The notes under the pieces were generated by a model. That model saw only the letters and a list, made by a program, of their open reading frames with translations. It did not search any database and had not been told where the DNA came from. A stretch of 64,000 bases of DNA from Haliclona indistincta (lineage: Eukaryota; Porifera; Demospongiae; Haplosclerida; Chalinidae), in contig OZ024787.1 of assembly GCA_964017065.1 (NCBI GenBank), forward strand, positions 14,188,453 through 14,252,452, written 5' to 3'. The translations under genes were made by a program, and so were the position numbers. Below, in pieces: positions 20,622 to 30,746 of the stretch (its first letter is position 1; the number at the start of each line of letters is the position of its first letter).

Positions 20622-21569
20622 ATGCTGCATGCTACTGTGCTTCTTTGTCTGGTCGCTAGTGCTGTGGTCACTCACTCACTGGCTGCCATAGACACTCTCC
20701 AAGATATCGATCCAATCGACAATAACTCAACTGATTATCCTATCGATGATACGATTGACGACGATGATGGTTTTATCAACAATACTCTGAGTGCTGTACC
20801 AAAGTGTGCTGCTGACTATCCGAGAATGAGCATCGCTAACAGAAAGACAATCCTGAATGGTAGTCCCAGGCCACATGCTATTTGTGTCAGAGCTGACGGA
20901 TGCTTTGTGGCTACTGTGTTGGTTGCTAATCGTCCGTATGTCTACATGTACGACACGTGTGGATGGATCAAGAAGAAGATTATGTTACCAAATCGCACTC
21001 CAGCTGCAACAGGATGTGCTTTTACTAGCACTAAACTATTCTATTCTTTCTATATCGGCAAGAAGATATATCAGTTTACTTATGATGGTGTCTACGAGAA
21101 AGTGTTTGCGACTGGAGTTGGATTTCTGCGTCTAAAAACGTACAAGAATTTACTGTACGCTACAATTTATCCTTCGAAACAGGTTCGTGCTTACAATACT
21201 GCTACTGGAAGACTCGTGTATCATTTCAAAACTACCACTGGTAATGCTCATGGACTAGCGTTCGATCCAGCTGGCTACCTGCACGTCTCAACATATGGCA
21301 AAGTTATCGAACTATTCACATACAAAGGATACAAAATAGGTCAGAGGACGTACCCTCAAGTACGCATAGCTGATGGTTTTATGATCGACAGCAACCACTA
21401 TTTGATCATGGCTGATCGTGGTCAAGGCCAAGTGCTGATCTTTTCATACACTGGACTATTGACCAAAAGGATTACTGGATTTGGTACACCAATGGATGTT
21501 GCCTTGGGTTACCGCTGTGGGTATCTGATAGTGGCGGACTTTTCGCGTGGATATATTTACCTGCTGTGA
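20622..21569 (+). CDS. Secreted six-bladed NHL beta-propeller protein, paralogue D
   Basis: Single exon, 315 residues, same plan as A. It is the most divergent in blade 5: GFMID replaces GILID, YLIMADRGQGQ replaces YMIIADRGHRQ, and LIFSYTG replaces LVFTHAG. Other loop differences (A numbering) are AAT at 128-130, FYI at 143-145, IYPS at 182-185, GNAH at 207-210, STYGK at 223-227, and GTPM at 288-291. Six cysteines are present. MITE copy 4 starts 138 bp after the stop. Confidence 0.8.
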   Translation: MLHATVLLCLVASAVVTHSLAAIDTLQDIDPIDNNSTDYPIDDTIDDDDGFINNTLSAVPKCAADYPRMSIANRKTILNGSPRPHAICVRADGCFVATVLVANRPYVYMYDTCGWIKKKIMLPNRTPAATGCAFTSTKLFYSFYIGKKIYQFTYDGVYEKVFATGVGFLRLKTYKNLLYATIYPSKQVRAYNTATGRLVYHFKTTTGNAHGLAFDPAGYLHVSTYGKVIELFTYKGYKIGQRTYPQVRIADGFMIDSNHYLIMADRGQGQVLIFSYTGLLTKRITGFGTPMDVALGYRCGYLIVADFSRGYIYLL

Positions 21570-21706
21570 GCAACAGCTGCTGGAGAGACTCCAATGAACA
21601 ATAATGAATAATATTTTAGTGATTTTAGTCTGCATTAGTCTGCAGTGAATGTAATAATAATCATTTCATCATCCAATTACAAATATCAACTAGTTCGAGT
21701 GATTAA

Positions 21707-22023
21707 AGGCGCGTTCTCATGAATCTGCTTGAAATCAATGCGAATCAAATGCGCATTGCGTTCAATCCACCTCCGGAGATAGATTGAAAGTGGATTGGAA
21801 GCAAATTGAGACTTTAGCACGTGGGTGCACACTGTCGCGAATAGACAAAAGGTGCTTGGCAGACTAGTAAACGACATTTGAAGCATCGCTGAAGGCTAGG
21901 AAGGGTGTAGTGTAGCTTTTGAGCCACGCAATTCGCACCCAATTCGCTACATGTGAACGCTCGTGATGCGCATTGAATTCGCTTTCAATTCGCATTGGCG
22001 GTGGATTCCATGTGAACACGGCT
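21707..22023. mobile_element. TTAA-flanked MITE, copy 4
   Basis: TTAA at 21703-21706 and 22024-22027. The left terminus AGGCGCGTTCTCATGAA and right terminus TCCATGTGAACACGGCT are diverged. Internal deletion reduces it to 317 bp. Confidence 0.65.
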
Positions 22024-22068
22024 TTAACCTATAGCCGAAGGATTGAGTTATCAACATTAGTCATATGC

Positions 22069-22311
22069 ATGTCTAAACTATTCAGCTACTACACAATGCC
22101 GCTCATCATTCTGTCGTTATTTTACATCATAATAATTGGTGTTGATAATGTGTGTCTCAGTCAGATACCACTGCAGCTGCCTCATTATGTATCTACCATC
22201 ACTGCAAGCTTGTTGTGTGCTATTGGACTCTCACACTTCTTCAGAATGATGCTGTTATCACCACTATTGGTGAAAAGCTACTTATTCAACTTAGATGTGG
22301 GTACGGCTTGA
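22069..22311 (+). CDS. Possible 80-residue membrane-protein ORF or exon relic
   Basis: An ATG frame begins MSKLFSYYTMPLIILSLFYI and continues hydrophobic through IGVDNVC, then ...ITASLLCAIGLSHFF and MMLLSPLLVKSYLF, enough for about three membrane spans. Related frames in the repeat blocks at ~13268 and ~18422 are broken by small indels, whereas here it is open. I do not recognise a family. It could be a relic dragged along by the NHL duplications, or a small gene retained only in this copy. Confidence 0.25.
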   Translation: MSKLFSYYTMPLIILSLFYIIIIGVDNVCLSQIPLQLPHYVSTITASLLCAIGLSHFFRMMLLSPLLVKSYLFNLDVGTA

Positions 22312-23167
22312 TCACGTGCAGTGTCATGGTCTGACATGCAGTCTTATGGTATTAGTGTGTATAGCTGATTGAGTATACTTCTTGGCAACGTACTAACTGG
22401 TTCAGTACACACAGACGACTAATGGCTTTGTATTGGTACCAAAATCAAGTCATAGACCCTTTGCCTCTTCGAGAATTTGTGTATACAGATCTGTAACCCG
22501 CCATTACACTCACAAATCTTCTGTTTGCTGTGAGGTGCCAGTACTGGTATCCATCCAAGGCCGGTAGTATGAAACACACAATCTTCAACAATACAATAAA
22601 GGCTCTATAGACTTGAGAGCTGTACAGGCAAATATATACCGCACTTGTCTGCTGTTTATTAGTTATCACTGTAACCTCTTCAACATGACGTCAAATGACA
22701 CATTTTAATTTGGAGGAAATTTTAGTTTCTTATCCCGTTCTGCAATACCTATGATAGTATAAGTATTATTGACTGTGTGACCGCTTGTTTCTGGCAATGC
22801 ATTGTACTTCACATCACTAGTAGACATTTATGGACATTGGTTTATGGTGACATTTAACACACATGCATCTACCAATGAGCAGCACATCTTGTTTATTGGC
22901 AGTTATCGGTTTTTCAAATTGAAAGCAGCTCACTTATCACTCATACATGTATAGCTGCAAGCAACTATCAGCAGGCTATTATAGTGTAGTGACAGCATTA
23001 GATGGTGGTACAGTCACTCAAGCTCATATAGTAACTCACTCAGACTCGACGTGATTGCTCCAAGTTATGCTCTCCATAAAGTCAGGAAGGCATGACCATC
23101 CATAGCTTATGATACAAAACTCTCTCAACTCTTTGTAGTTGTCTTTTGAAAAATAAGTATTGCAAAA
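22312..23167. other. Intergenic, no supported gene
   Basis: Between NHL genes D and E. No coding or RNA gene recognised. Confidence 0.5.
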
Positions 23168-23265
23168 CAAAGCATTAGGGAGCTGGCAAAGCATTAGGGT
23201 GCTGGCAAAGCATTAGGGAGCTGGCAAAGCATTAGGGAGCTGGCAAAGCATTAGGGTACTGGCAA
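23168..23265. repeat. 19-bp minisatellite, 5 copies
   Basis: Unit GCAAAGCATTAGGGAGCTG repeated five times with A/T and C/A variants, no spacers. Confidence 0.85.
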
Positions 23266-23830
23266 GGCAATAAAACGAACAGGAAATTATTTTTGATGAC
23301 ATACACACATAATATTGACAGATTAACAAATAACCCTCTGATACCCACATGTCCAGGGTGTAGGATGGTAAAATCTAGATAGCCCTATATGACTGTGTTG
23401 CAGCTGACCACAAGCAGTATGATGTCTGCCACATTACCACTAGACTTTGCATGTAACTACCAATCTTTTGTTGTCATATCTGTACTCTCAACTAACCATT
23501 AGAGCATGCTGTTATTAGATACTGCTGAACATGTGATAGAGATACAAGCTGCAGAATATGTCTATTGCGCTCATGTTGATATGGTTGTTGTACCAACACA
23601 CTCTAGATCTTGGCTGACACACTTAGTTTACTGCAGCACTAAGGTTTCAGTACATCTCACTACCTCTGTTTGTACAAGGTAGTTATCAGTTTTTGAATCG
23701 AAGTACATTTTTACTGTGTTGAATGTACAGCAGGTAATAAACTTCCTATTTGCTGAGAAATGACTTCATTGAATGCTAATACTGAGAAATGATGTCATAC
23801 AGTGTCACATGTGACACATGGTCTTGGTGT
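23266..23830. other. 5' flank of NHL gene E
   Basis: Most of this is a diverged copy of the gene A flank (10440-10973). No gene. Confidence 0.55.
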
Positions 23831-23838
23831 TATAAAAG
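23831..23838 (+). promoter_or_regulatory. TATA box of NHL gene E
   Basis: TATAAAAG 57 bp before the ATG. Confidence 0.65.
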
Positions 23839-23887
23839 GCACAGGATTGCTAGAGTGAGTCGTGATCTTTACCCAACTCTCTCAACC

Positions 23888-24832
23888 ATGCTGCGTGCTA
23901 CTGTGCTTCTTTGTCTGGTCGCTAGTGCTGTGGTCACTCACTCACTGGCTGCCATAGACACTCTCCAACATATCGATCCAATCGACAATAACTCAACTGA
24001 TTATCCTATCGATGATACGATTGATGACGATGATGGTTTTATCAACAATACTCAGAGTGCTGTACCAAAGTGTGCTGCTGACTATCCGAGAATGAGCATC
24101 GCTAACAGAAAGATGTTCCAGAATGGTAGTCCCAGGCCACACGCTGTTTGTGTCAGAGCTGACGGATGCTTTGTGGCTGCTGTATTGGTTGCTAATCGTC
24201 CGTATGTCTACATGTACGACACATGTGGATGGATCAAGAAGAAGATTATGTTACCAAATCGCACTCCAGGTGCAGGAGGATGTGCATTTACTAGCACTAA
24301 ACTATTCTTTTCTTTCTATACCGGCAAGAAGATATACCAGTTTACTCATGATGGAGTCTATGAGAAAGTGTTTGCAACTGGAGTTGGATTTGGCCGTCTA
24401 ATAACATACAAGAATTTACTGTACGCTACAATTCCTCCGAAACAGGTTCGTGCTTACAATACTGCGACTGGAAGACTCGTGTATCATTTCGAAACTACCA
24501 CTGGTAATGCTCGTGGACTAGCGTTTGATCCAGCTGGCTACCTGCACGTCTCAACATGGGGCAGAGTTGTTGAACTATTCACATACAAAGGATACAAAAT
24601 AGGTCAGAGGACGTATCTTCAAGTACGCATAGCTGATGGTATTCTGATCGACAGCAACCACTATATGATCATAGCTGATCGTGGTCTCCGTCAGGTACTG
24701 GTCTTCTCACACACTGGACTACTGACCAAGAGGATTACGGGATTTGGTCTACCACTCGATGTTGCCATGGGTTACCGCTGTGGGTATCTGATAGTGGCGG
24801 ACTATTCACGTGGATATATTTACCTGCTGTGA
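23888..24832 (+). CDS. Secreted six-bladed NHL beta-propeller protein, paralogue E
   Basis: Single exon, 314 residues, one residue shorter than A in the blade 3 B-C loop (IPPK instead of IYPTK). Closest to A in leader and N-terminus (KMFQNGS). Loop signatures (A numbering) are NRTPGAGG at 124-131, FYT at 143-145, GR preceded by GF at 167-170, GNA at 207-209, GLPL at 288-291. Blade 5 reads RGLRQ rather than RGHRQ. Signal peptide, acidic linker and six cysteines are as in the family. It is the last gene of the array; its downstream MITE has been pushed away by another element. Confidence 0.8.
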   Translation: MLRATVLLCLVASAVVTHSLAAIDTLQHIDPIDNNSTDYPIDDTIDDDDGFINNTQSAVPKCAADYPRMSIANRKMFQNGSPRPHAVCVRADGCFVAAVLVANRPYVYMYDTCGWIKKKIMLPNRTPGAGGCAFTSTKLFFSFYTGKKIYQFTHDGVYEKVFATGVGFGRLITYKNLLYATIPPKQVRAYNTATGRLVYHFETTTGNARGLAFDPAGYLHVSTWGRVVELFTYKGYKIGQRTYLQVRIADGILIDSNHYMIIADRGLRQVLVFSHTGLLTKRITGFGLPLDVAMGYRCGYLIVADYSRGYIYLL

Positions 24833-24952
24833 GCAACAGCTGCTGGAGAGACTCCAATGAACAATAATGAATAATATTTTAGTGATTTTAGTCTGCATTA
24901 GTCTGCAGTGAATGTAATAATAATCATTTCATCATCCAATTACAAATATCAA

Positions 24953-25628
24953 TGAAGCACCAAAGGTGCAGATGCCTCGGTGGAATGCAACCATTTCACA
25001 TACACAGCAGCAAACTGCAGCTATTATACCTTTCTGTTCAGCAATCACAATGCAGTACAATAGTTATGCAATCAGAAGCCAATCAGTGCTGACCACTAAT
25101 TCGACTGGGTGTGTCTATAATGTTCAGTTCGAGTGCAGGGCACAGCACACAAGCGAGATAGCGTCCATAGCTTGCTTACACAATTGCTCTAGTGAAATTC
25201 TAACCTATCAGCTTCTTGGCAGTCAACTGTGGATAGCTTTGCCTTTGAAGAACTCCACAGCCATGATCGATCGTGAGTGAGCAAGTTGCGCCATAACTCA
25301 CGAACTAAGCTTCGTATAAAGTTTTCTATTGTTCTAAAGCGAGATAATACCGTGTTCTACTTGCATTGCTAGTTTCAGAGCTTAACTTTCAGTGTGCGCT
25401 ACAAAACCGAACCAGCCGTGAGCAATTCACTCGGTAACTTACACACTAAGCTTTAAAATCAAAGTTTTTGAAATTCAAATCCGAGCAAGTATCGATTTCT
25501 ACCCGTGTTGCTTGTTTCAGCGATTAGTTTTCAGCGAGCTACGAGAAATCGTTGCAACAGACTGACTGGCTGACAGAATGACAACACGACTACTGTATGC
25601 CTCGTGGCTCTGCCCACCGAGGCATAAA
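24953..25628. mobile_element. TGCCTCGGTGG-ended element with terminal hairpin
   Basis: Inserted in the NHL 3' flank (paralogues read straight through the site). TGCCTCGGTGG near the left (24973) matches CCACCGAGGCA at the right (25614-25624). The right end is also a hairpin: TATGCCTCG ... CGAGGCATA, 25596-25626. A small stem GCACC-AAA-GGTGC sits at the left border. A 104-codon frame at 24966 has no recognisable features. Confidence 0.5.
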
Positions 25629-25644
25629 TAGTTCGAATGATTAA

Positions 25645-27044
25645 AGGTGTGTTCACATGGACTATGCAAAGTGGATCGAATTTAATGCGCATTCAATCCG
25701 GTTTGTTAGCGTTCAATCGAATGCGCATTGCGTTCAATCCACCTCCGGAGGTAGATTGAAAGTGGATTAGAAGCCAATTGAGACTTTAGTGCGTGGGTGG
25801 ACACCGTCGTGAGTACAGTGCTTCTCATCTAAAGAGTCCACTTTTTTTATTTTTCAATAATTGGAAACATATTAACTCATAAAAACGTTTTGCTTAACAC
25901 TACAGTACTAAAACTTAATATTACATTAATTCACCTTTCTTGAGTATGTTTGTCAAGTATTTAGCTTATCTTTTATTTCAGTCTGAAAATATCAGCAGCG
26001 AAATGGACGCCATTAAATTCATTAGTTTTAACCAAATAAAAATTGTAATCCTGCTAGTTAAGAAAAAACATAAGACGTGCAGTTGAGTATGTAGGTCAGC
26101 TATTATGTGGGTTAAAATGGAAGTCTAACTCTCACATATGCTACTGTTAGCTTGCAAAATCTCTCAGCAGTCGAAGTACGAAACAGTTAACCAACTAACT
26201 CCATTAATTTTGTTAGTTAAGAAAAAGCGCTCCGCAGGCAAGTAGCCTTATGCCTTAGCTAATCACAGCTCTTCGCTCGTGGCTGTAACTTACACCGTCG
26301 GCGAATATGAGGTGTTGGTAGCAGCAGCACTCGCCGCTCTGTTCGTCTTCGTCTTAGTTTATGACGTATCCATGACGTTTTCCAAGTTTATGACCGTACA
26401 TTCCCGCATATTCTATCGGATATGCAGATAAATTGACGTCATCAATCTGGCAACAGTCATTGGCACGTCATAACTAAGACGAAGACGAACAGAGCGGGCG
26501 AGTGCTGCTGCTACCAACACCTCGTATTCGCCGACGGTGTAAGTTACAGCCACGAGCGAAGAGCTGTGATTAGCTAAGGCATAAGGCTACTTGCCTGCGG
26601 AGTGCTTTTTCTTAACTAACAAAATTAATGGAGTTAGTTGGTTAACTGTTTCGTACTTAAGACTGCTGAGAGATTTTGCAAGCTAACAGTAGCATATGTG
26701 AGAGTTAGACTTCCATTTTAACCCACATAATAGCTGACCTACATACTCAACTGCATGTCTTATGTTTTTTCTTAACTAGCAGGATTACAATTTTTATTTG
26801 GTTAAAACTAATGAATTTAATGGCGTCCATTTCGCTGCTGATATTTTCAGACTGAAATAAAAGATAAGCTAAATACTTGACAAACATACTCAAGAAAGGT
26901 GAATTAATGTAAATATTAAGTTTTAGTACTGTAGTGTTAAGCAAAATGTTTTTATGAGTTAATATGTTTCCAATTATTGAAAATTAAAAAATGGACTCTT
27001 TAGATGAGAAGCACTGTAGACAAAAGGCGCTTGGCAGGCTACCG
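25645..27044. mobile_element. TTAA MITE, copy 5, split by a foldback element
   Basis: Left part 25645-25815 follows TTAA 25641-25644. The right part resumes at 27017 (TAGACAAAAGGCGCTTGG, as in copy 4) and soon diverges, so the right terminus is lost. Without the two insertions it would start about 138 bp after the NHL gene E stop. Confidence 0.6.
25816..27016. mobile_element. 1.2-kb TA-flanked foldback (hairpin) transposon, copy 1
   Basis: The left end CAGTGCTTCTCATCTAAAGA and right end are complementary, with TA at 25814-25815 and 27017-27018. Two near-identical arms of about 535 bp surround a ~110-bp centre (about 26360-26465) that contains CTTCGTCTTAG / CTAAGACGAAG. CAGTG ends and a TA target fit Tc1/mariner. 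The matched 65-codon frames in the arms are mirror images of the repeat rather than a gene. A transcript would fold into a very long hairpin. Confidence 0.8.
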
Positions 27045-27205
27045 TAAATTGCAAGTCCGTTGTCTCACGAAGCTAAAAATGAAGCTCAACACATGCGCAT
27101 TGAGTTCAATAAGCATACATACGGTTGTAACGTTTAGTGCAGTGGTCAGGACGGCGCGCGCAACAGTGTAAGCTCAGACACGTGTACCATAGATCGTCCA
27201 AGTCT

Positions 27206-28262
27206 ATGTCTACGCCTAGTCAGCCAGCGGGCGGTATTCCGCGGCATTTCATTCTGAATCAAGGGACACTAACTACAGGTCAACGCCCAATACTCGTGAC
27301 CCCGTTGGTCCAACAAGAGAACGTACCACCAAGCGCTAACCAGCTGATAGACAAGGTGCTTATCAAAGTGGTGTCAAAAGGAGACAAATCCCAGAATGTA
27401 TACACCTTGCGAAGCATTGATTCTGGGACAATACATTCCTGTGATGATGTGCGAAAGGTAATCAAAGCACAGTTGGAAACAGACATAATAATTATCTGAC
27501 GAGGTAGATGTAGAGATTGTTTCCGGTAGTAATGTCATCAGCATTAGAACTAAGGCCGACTTGAAGGATTTTTGGAGTGATGTTCGGCTGGGTAAAAAAG
27601 TTATGCTTTGGTGTGATGGTCTTAAAACAACTAGCAAGAAAAGAAAGAGCAAGAAGAAGAAAGCCGATGCCAGTGATCCAGAGGAGATTGTGGAAAGTGG
27701 TTGTGAGAGTGATCAAGATGATTTTCTGTTTGGAAAGCTGTACGCAGAAAGAAGAAAAAGGTACTGCGAAAGAGGAACGAGAAGAACGTGTACAACAGTC
27801 GATCAAACTCCTAAAGGACAAACATGGTGTGGCTTTTTTACCCCAATGCAAATTCAAATTTGGAGTGAAATGATTGCCGGCGATTTACATTCTAGTCTTG
27901 ATGATCCACCGACAACATCCATGTTTATGAGAGCTGGTGATGAAAGTGCTAATAGCTCGAGAAAGATCAAGAATGACAACAACTCACTAACCGAAGCCTT
28001 CACACAAGCCGCAACTGCAGCTTTGTCGCCATCACCGCGACCACACTCAGACTCACCAGCATGTAGCCAACTTGAAGCACGGTCAAAGTGCTACAAACAG
28101 CTAGCAGAAGTGAATAATCTCAGACTCACAGGAGTTCTGAATGAAGAAGAGTACGCTATTGAGAAGGATGCAGTGCTACAGGTTCTGAAAGGCCTGAACA
28201 ACAGATACGTCAATTTGTGTCAGTCAATAATCATTGTTGTTTTCGACAAACATTTAATGTAA
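27206..28262 (+). pseudogene. Transposon-associated gene relic, frameshifted
   Basis: Segments in three frames are collinear: MSTPSQPAGGIPRHFILNQG... to about 27490; then EIVSGSNVISIRTKADLKDF...WCDGL and a lysine-rich KKRKSKKKKAD linker; then EEREERVQQSIKLLKDKHGV; then FTPMQIQIWSEMIAGDLHSS, DDPPTTSMFMRAG and a C-terminal coiled segment (SKCYKQLAEVNNLRLTGVLNEEEYA). The last two shifts coincide with homopolymers (AAAAA near 27760, TTTTTT near 27835). The organisation resembles multi-copy mobile-element-associated proteins of sponges and cnidarians; no enzymatic domain is seen. Confidence 0.45.
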
Positions 28263-28272
28263 TGATATTTGG

Positions 28273-29238
28273 TTACTGAATATAGCCACTGTGGCGTATG
28301 TAACCAATGCAATTCTCTACTGATACAAAGGAAAATGCCATTAGCAGAAATACCCTAGGATTTGAGCATGCTTGAAACAAAGTACAGTTCTGTTTCATAA
28401 TACTTTTTACTTGGTTGAATACTTATTCCAATGGCATTAAATCAGGAGAGTACGGAGGTAGATACAGTAGCTTTGCATGTGCTGTGTTCTCGATCAGGTC
28501 AGAAACTTGATCTACATGATGAATTGAGCAATTGTCCATGATGACCACTGAGAGAGGATTGCTTCCATTGAATGGCTGTAATACAGGGACAACAGATTGT
28601 TCGATGAAATCAGCAAATTTATCTCCGTTGACAGTTCCTTCAAATAATTGCACATCATGTATTCCTTGAAGAGACAACACAGGTATTGCAGAGTATCTAG
28701 TCCCACGGACCAGAAGTTTATAGTCTCTGGGAGGCCTTCCTCTTACAGAGTAACCATATCTTCTAAGGCTGTTTCGCCTATCACATCCTGTCTCGTCAAT
28801 CCAAACAAGCATTGACGGGTCGTACATGGATATATCTGCCATAAACCGAGCTCTACATTCATCTGAGCGCTGCAGAGCAATACGCTGTATCCTTTGCCTA
28901 CTGCAACCCATGTATCTTAGGGTTCTACAAATAGTAGAGGTACCAACATCAATCCCGTGATCAAGGAGGTCTCTCTGAACTTCATACAGATAGATTCCAG
29001 GTGACTCTAAAGTCAGTCTAAGAAGAACTAGTTGTTCGTGCTGACTAAGTAATCGGCGTGGTCCGTTACAGTGAGCTCTCGGTAGTACATCACCTGTTCT
29101 GTTAAACAGCTCCACGTATCTTGTAACAGTAATACTATAAACGTGTAGAAGTCGAGAAATAGCAGTTGGACTAGCGTTGTGTACAACAGAAAGCCATACA
29201 ATACGATGACGAAGATCTGTGGAATAAGGAAGAGGCAT
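28273..29238 (-). pseudogene. IS630/Tc1-like DDE transposase relic, one internal stop
   Basis: From ATG at 29238 the frame gives an N-terminal helix-turn-helix region (YSTDLRHRIVWLSVV, then AISRLLHVYSITVTRYV). The DDE domain follows, with WIDETGC, VIMDNCSIHH and LPPYSPDLMPLE as the three catalytic blocks; I count 35 residues between the second D and the E. TAA at 28423-28425 immediately follows that E, where relatives have another acidic residue. The same frame continues VFNQVKSIM ... GYIRHSGYIQ to TAA at 28273. A single E-to-stop change therefore separates it from a full-length ~321-residue transposase. Its terminal repeats were not identified. Confidence 0.75.
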
Positions 29239-29530
29239 CAGTGGGCATTGCACACAATGCCCACAATGCCCACTGGCATTGCACAAAGGGCATATATTAT
29301 CAACAACAGCTATGGATATAAGCCCCATTAAAGATGCCAGTTTAGAAATGAACGCTGAGTCGTATGGTTTCACTTTGTGAAGAAAAAAAATTAAATTGTT
29401 CTTGATAATTATTGTTATCTCCAAGCCTGAAGACCTTCCTGATACTTGTACATGTGGGCAAGTGCGACCACAAGAATGGATTTTGCTGCAGGGTAGCTGG
29501 AATCAAGTGTTGCAAATACTGCAAGTAGAA

Positions 29531-29880
29531 AATTAAAAAGATTTCTATCGAAATCAAAAGGATGTAGGGTTGTGAAGTCTACCACTGGTCCACAATGTAA
29601 ACTAACAAGGAACAAGCATGGAATGGTAACACAATTGACTTGCTAACAGACTATAGATCCCTACATCAGTGCCAGGGCTGGTGTGGTTGACCTACTTGTT
29701 GACTGCTGACACCTGACGTGCATTCAGCTTGTGTACAGCCACTGATGTAGGGATCTATGGTCTGTTAGCAAGTCAATTGTGTTACCATTCCATGCTTGTT
29801 CCTTGTTAGTTTACATTGTGGACCAGTGGTAGACTTCACAACCCTACATCCTTTTGATTTCGATAGAAATCTTTTTAATT
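29531..29880. mobile_element. Foldback element, CCCTACATCAG family, copy 1
   Basis: Arms 29531-29671 and 29740-29880 are near-perfect complements around a 68-bp centre. The outer end is AATTAAAAAGATTTCTATCG and the inner end CCCTACATCAGTG. Sequence after the right arm (to about 30683) is repeated at 31127-32123. Confidence 0.75.
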
Positions 29881-30683
29881 TTCTTGTTTGTGTCCTTTTT
29901 TCTTTTTCAGTGATGTGCAGTTCAATATCATGCACGTATTGGTTTAGTTTTCCTGTTGTTGATTGCTTTTAAACTTGTAGCTAAAAATAACTGTTATGCT
30001 GTACATATCAGCTCGCCTACGCATACATGCAATTGCATTCGAGCCCCGCCCACACTTGTTTGTAGACCTATACGGCGGTTATAATTATCTGGCAAGCGCA
30101 GAATGGTGATCCTACATGGGCTTACAGTTCTTCGAAGACTCCAGACACATATATGTTCTCCGTGATCCATACTGCGCGGCTATACTCAAGTTAGTGCTCG
30201 GTCACGTGCGCTAGCTACTGCTTGATCATGTGCGTATTGCGCAATCACACAAATGGCGTCTAACACTTAGCTGTCAATGGATCACGATTGAGAACTCACA
30301 GAGTGTATATCGCAGTTTCGCTAAAAACAAGGTTCAAAAGGCACCTGCCAGGGGAATTTCACGACTGTTCGTGGGTGTTTTAGTCTCGGCACTGCTCGCG
30401 TAAAGGCGCTAGGCGAGTTGAAGAAAGAAAGAAGAAAACTTAGATGACGAAACTCGATTTTCACCGTTTCCAGGTTCGTCACTTTAGTAACAATTTCGAG
30501 CCATCTCCTTGCTACTATAAGATTGGGCAACGCCGGAGAGCAGATCTAAGTGTCCATAGACTTAAATATTCATCACCAGGCGAAATATCAGCGTTTGAAC
30601 GCTAATACATTGTATGTAGCCGCCATCTTTTTTTCTCGTTCAACCCTACATAGGGAGGCACTACCGTGCCTCCCTAATAAAGG
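29881..30683. repeat. Segmental repeat with relic of the coiled-coil gene's first exon, copy 1
   Basis: Homologous to 31127-32123, and in part to 41390-41610 plus 43420-43490. Around 30103 it contains CGCAGAATGGTGATCCTAC, the start region of the gene at 43447. The block ends in a hairpin TAGGGAGGCA...TGCCTCCCTA (about 30650-30676). No functional gene. Confidence 0.6.
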
Positions 30684-30746
30684 AGGTGAATCTTGCAAAA
30701 TCGCTATCACTGAATAACTTCATTTTGTGAACATCTTGTAACAAGA

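Noticed and set aside
24966..25280. 104-codon frame after NHL gene E
   Set aside because: Lies inside the TGCCTCGGTGG element, no recognisable features.
25816..27016. 65-residue hydrophobic ORF present in both orientations and again at 35455
   Set aside because: It lies in the transposon arms and copies simply follow the palindrome.
29881..30683. Helitron interpretation of the repeat ending in a hairpin
   Set aside because: No CTRR end about 10 nt after the hairpin and no TC start or Rep/helicase sequence.
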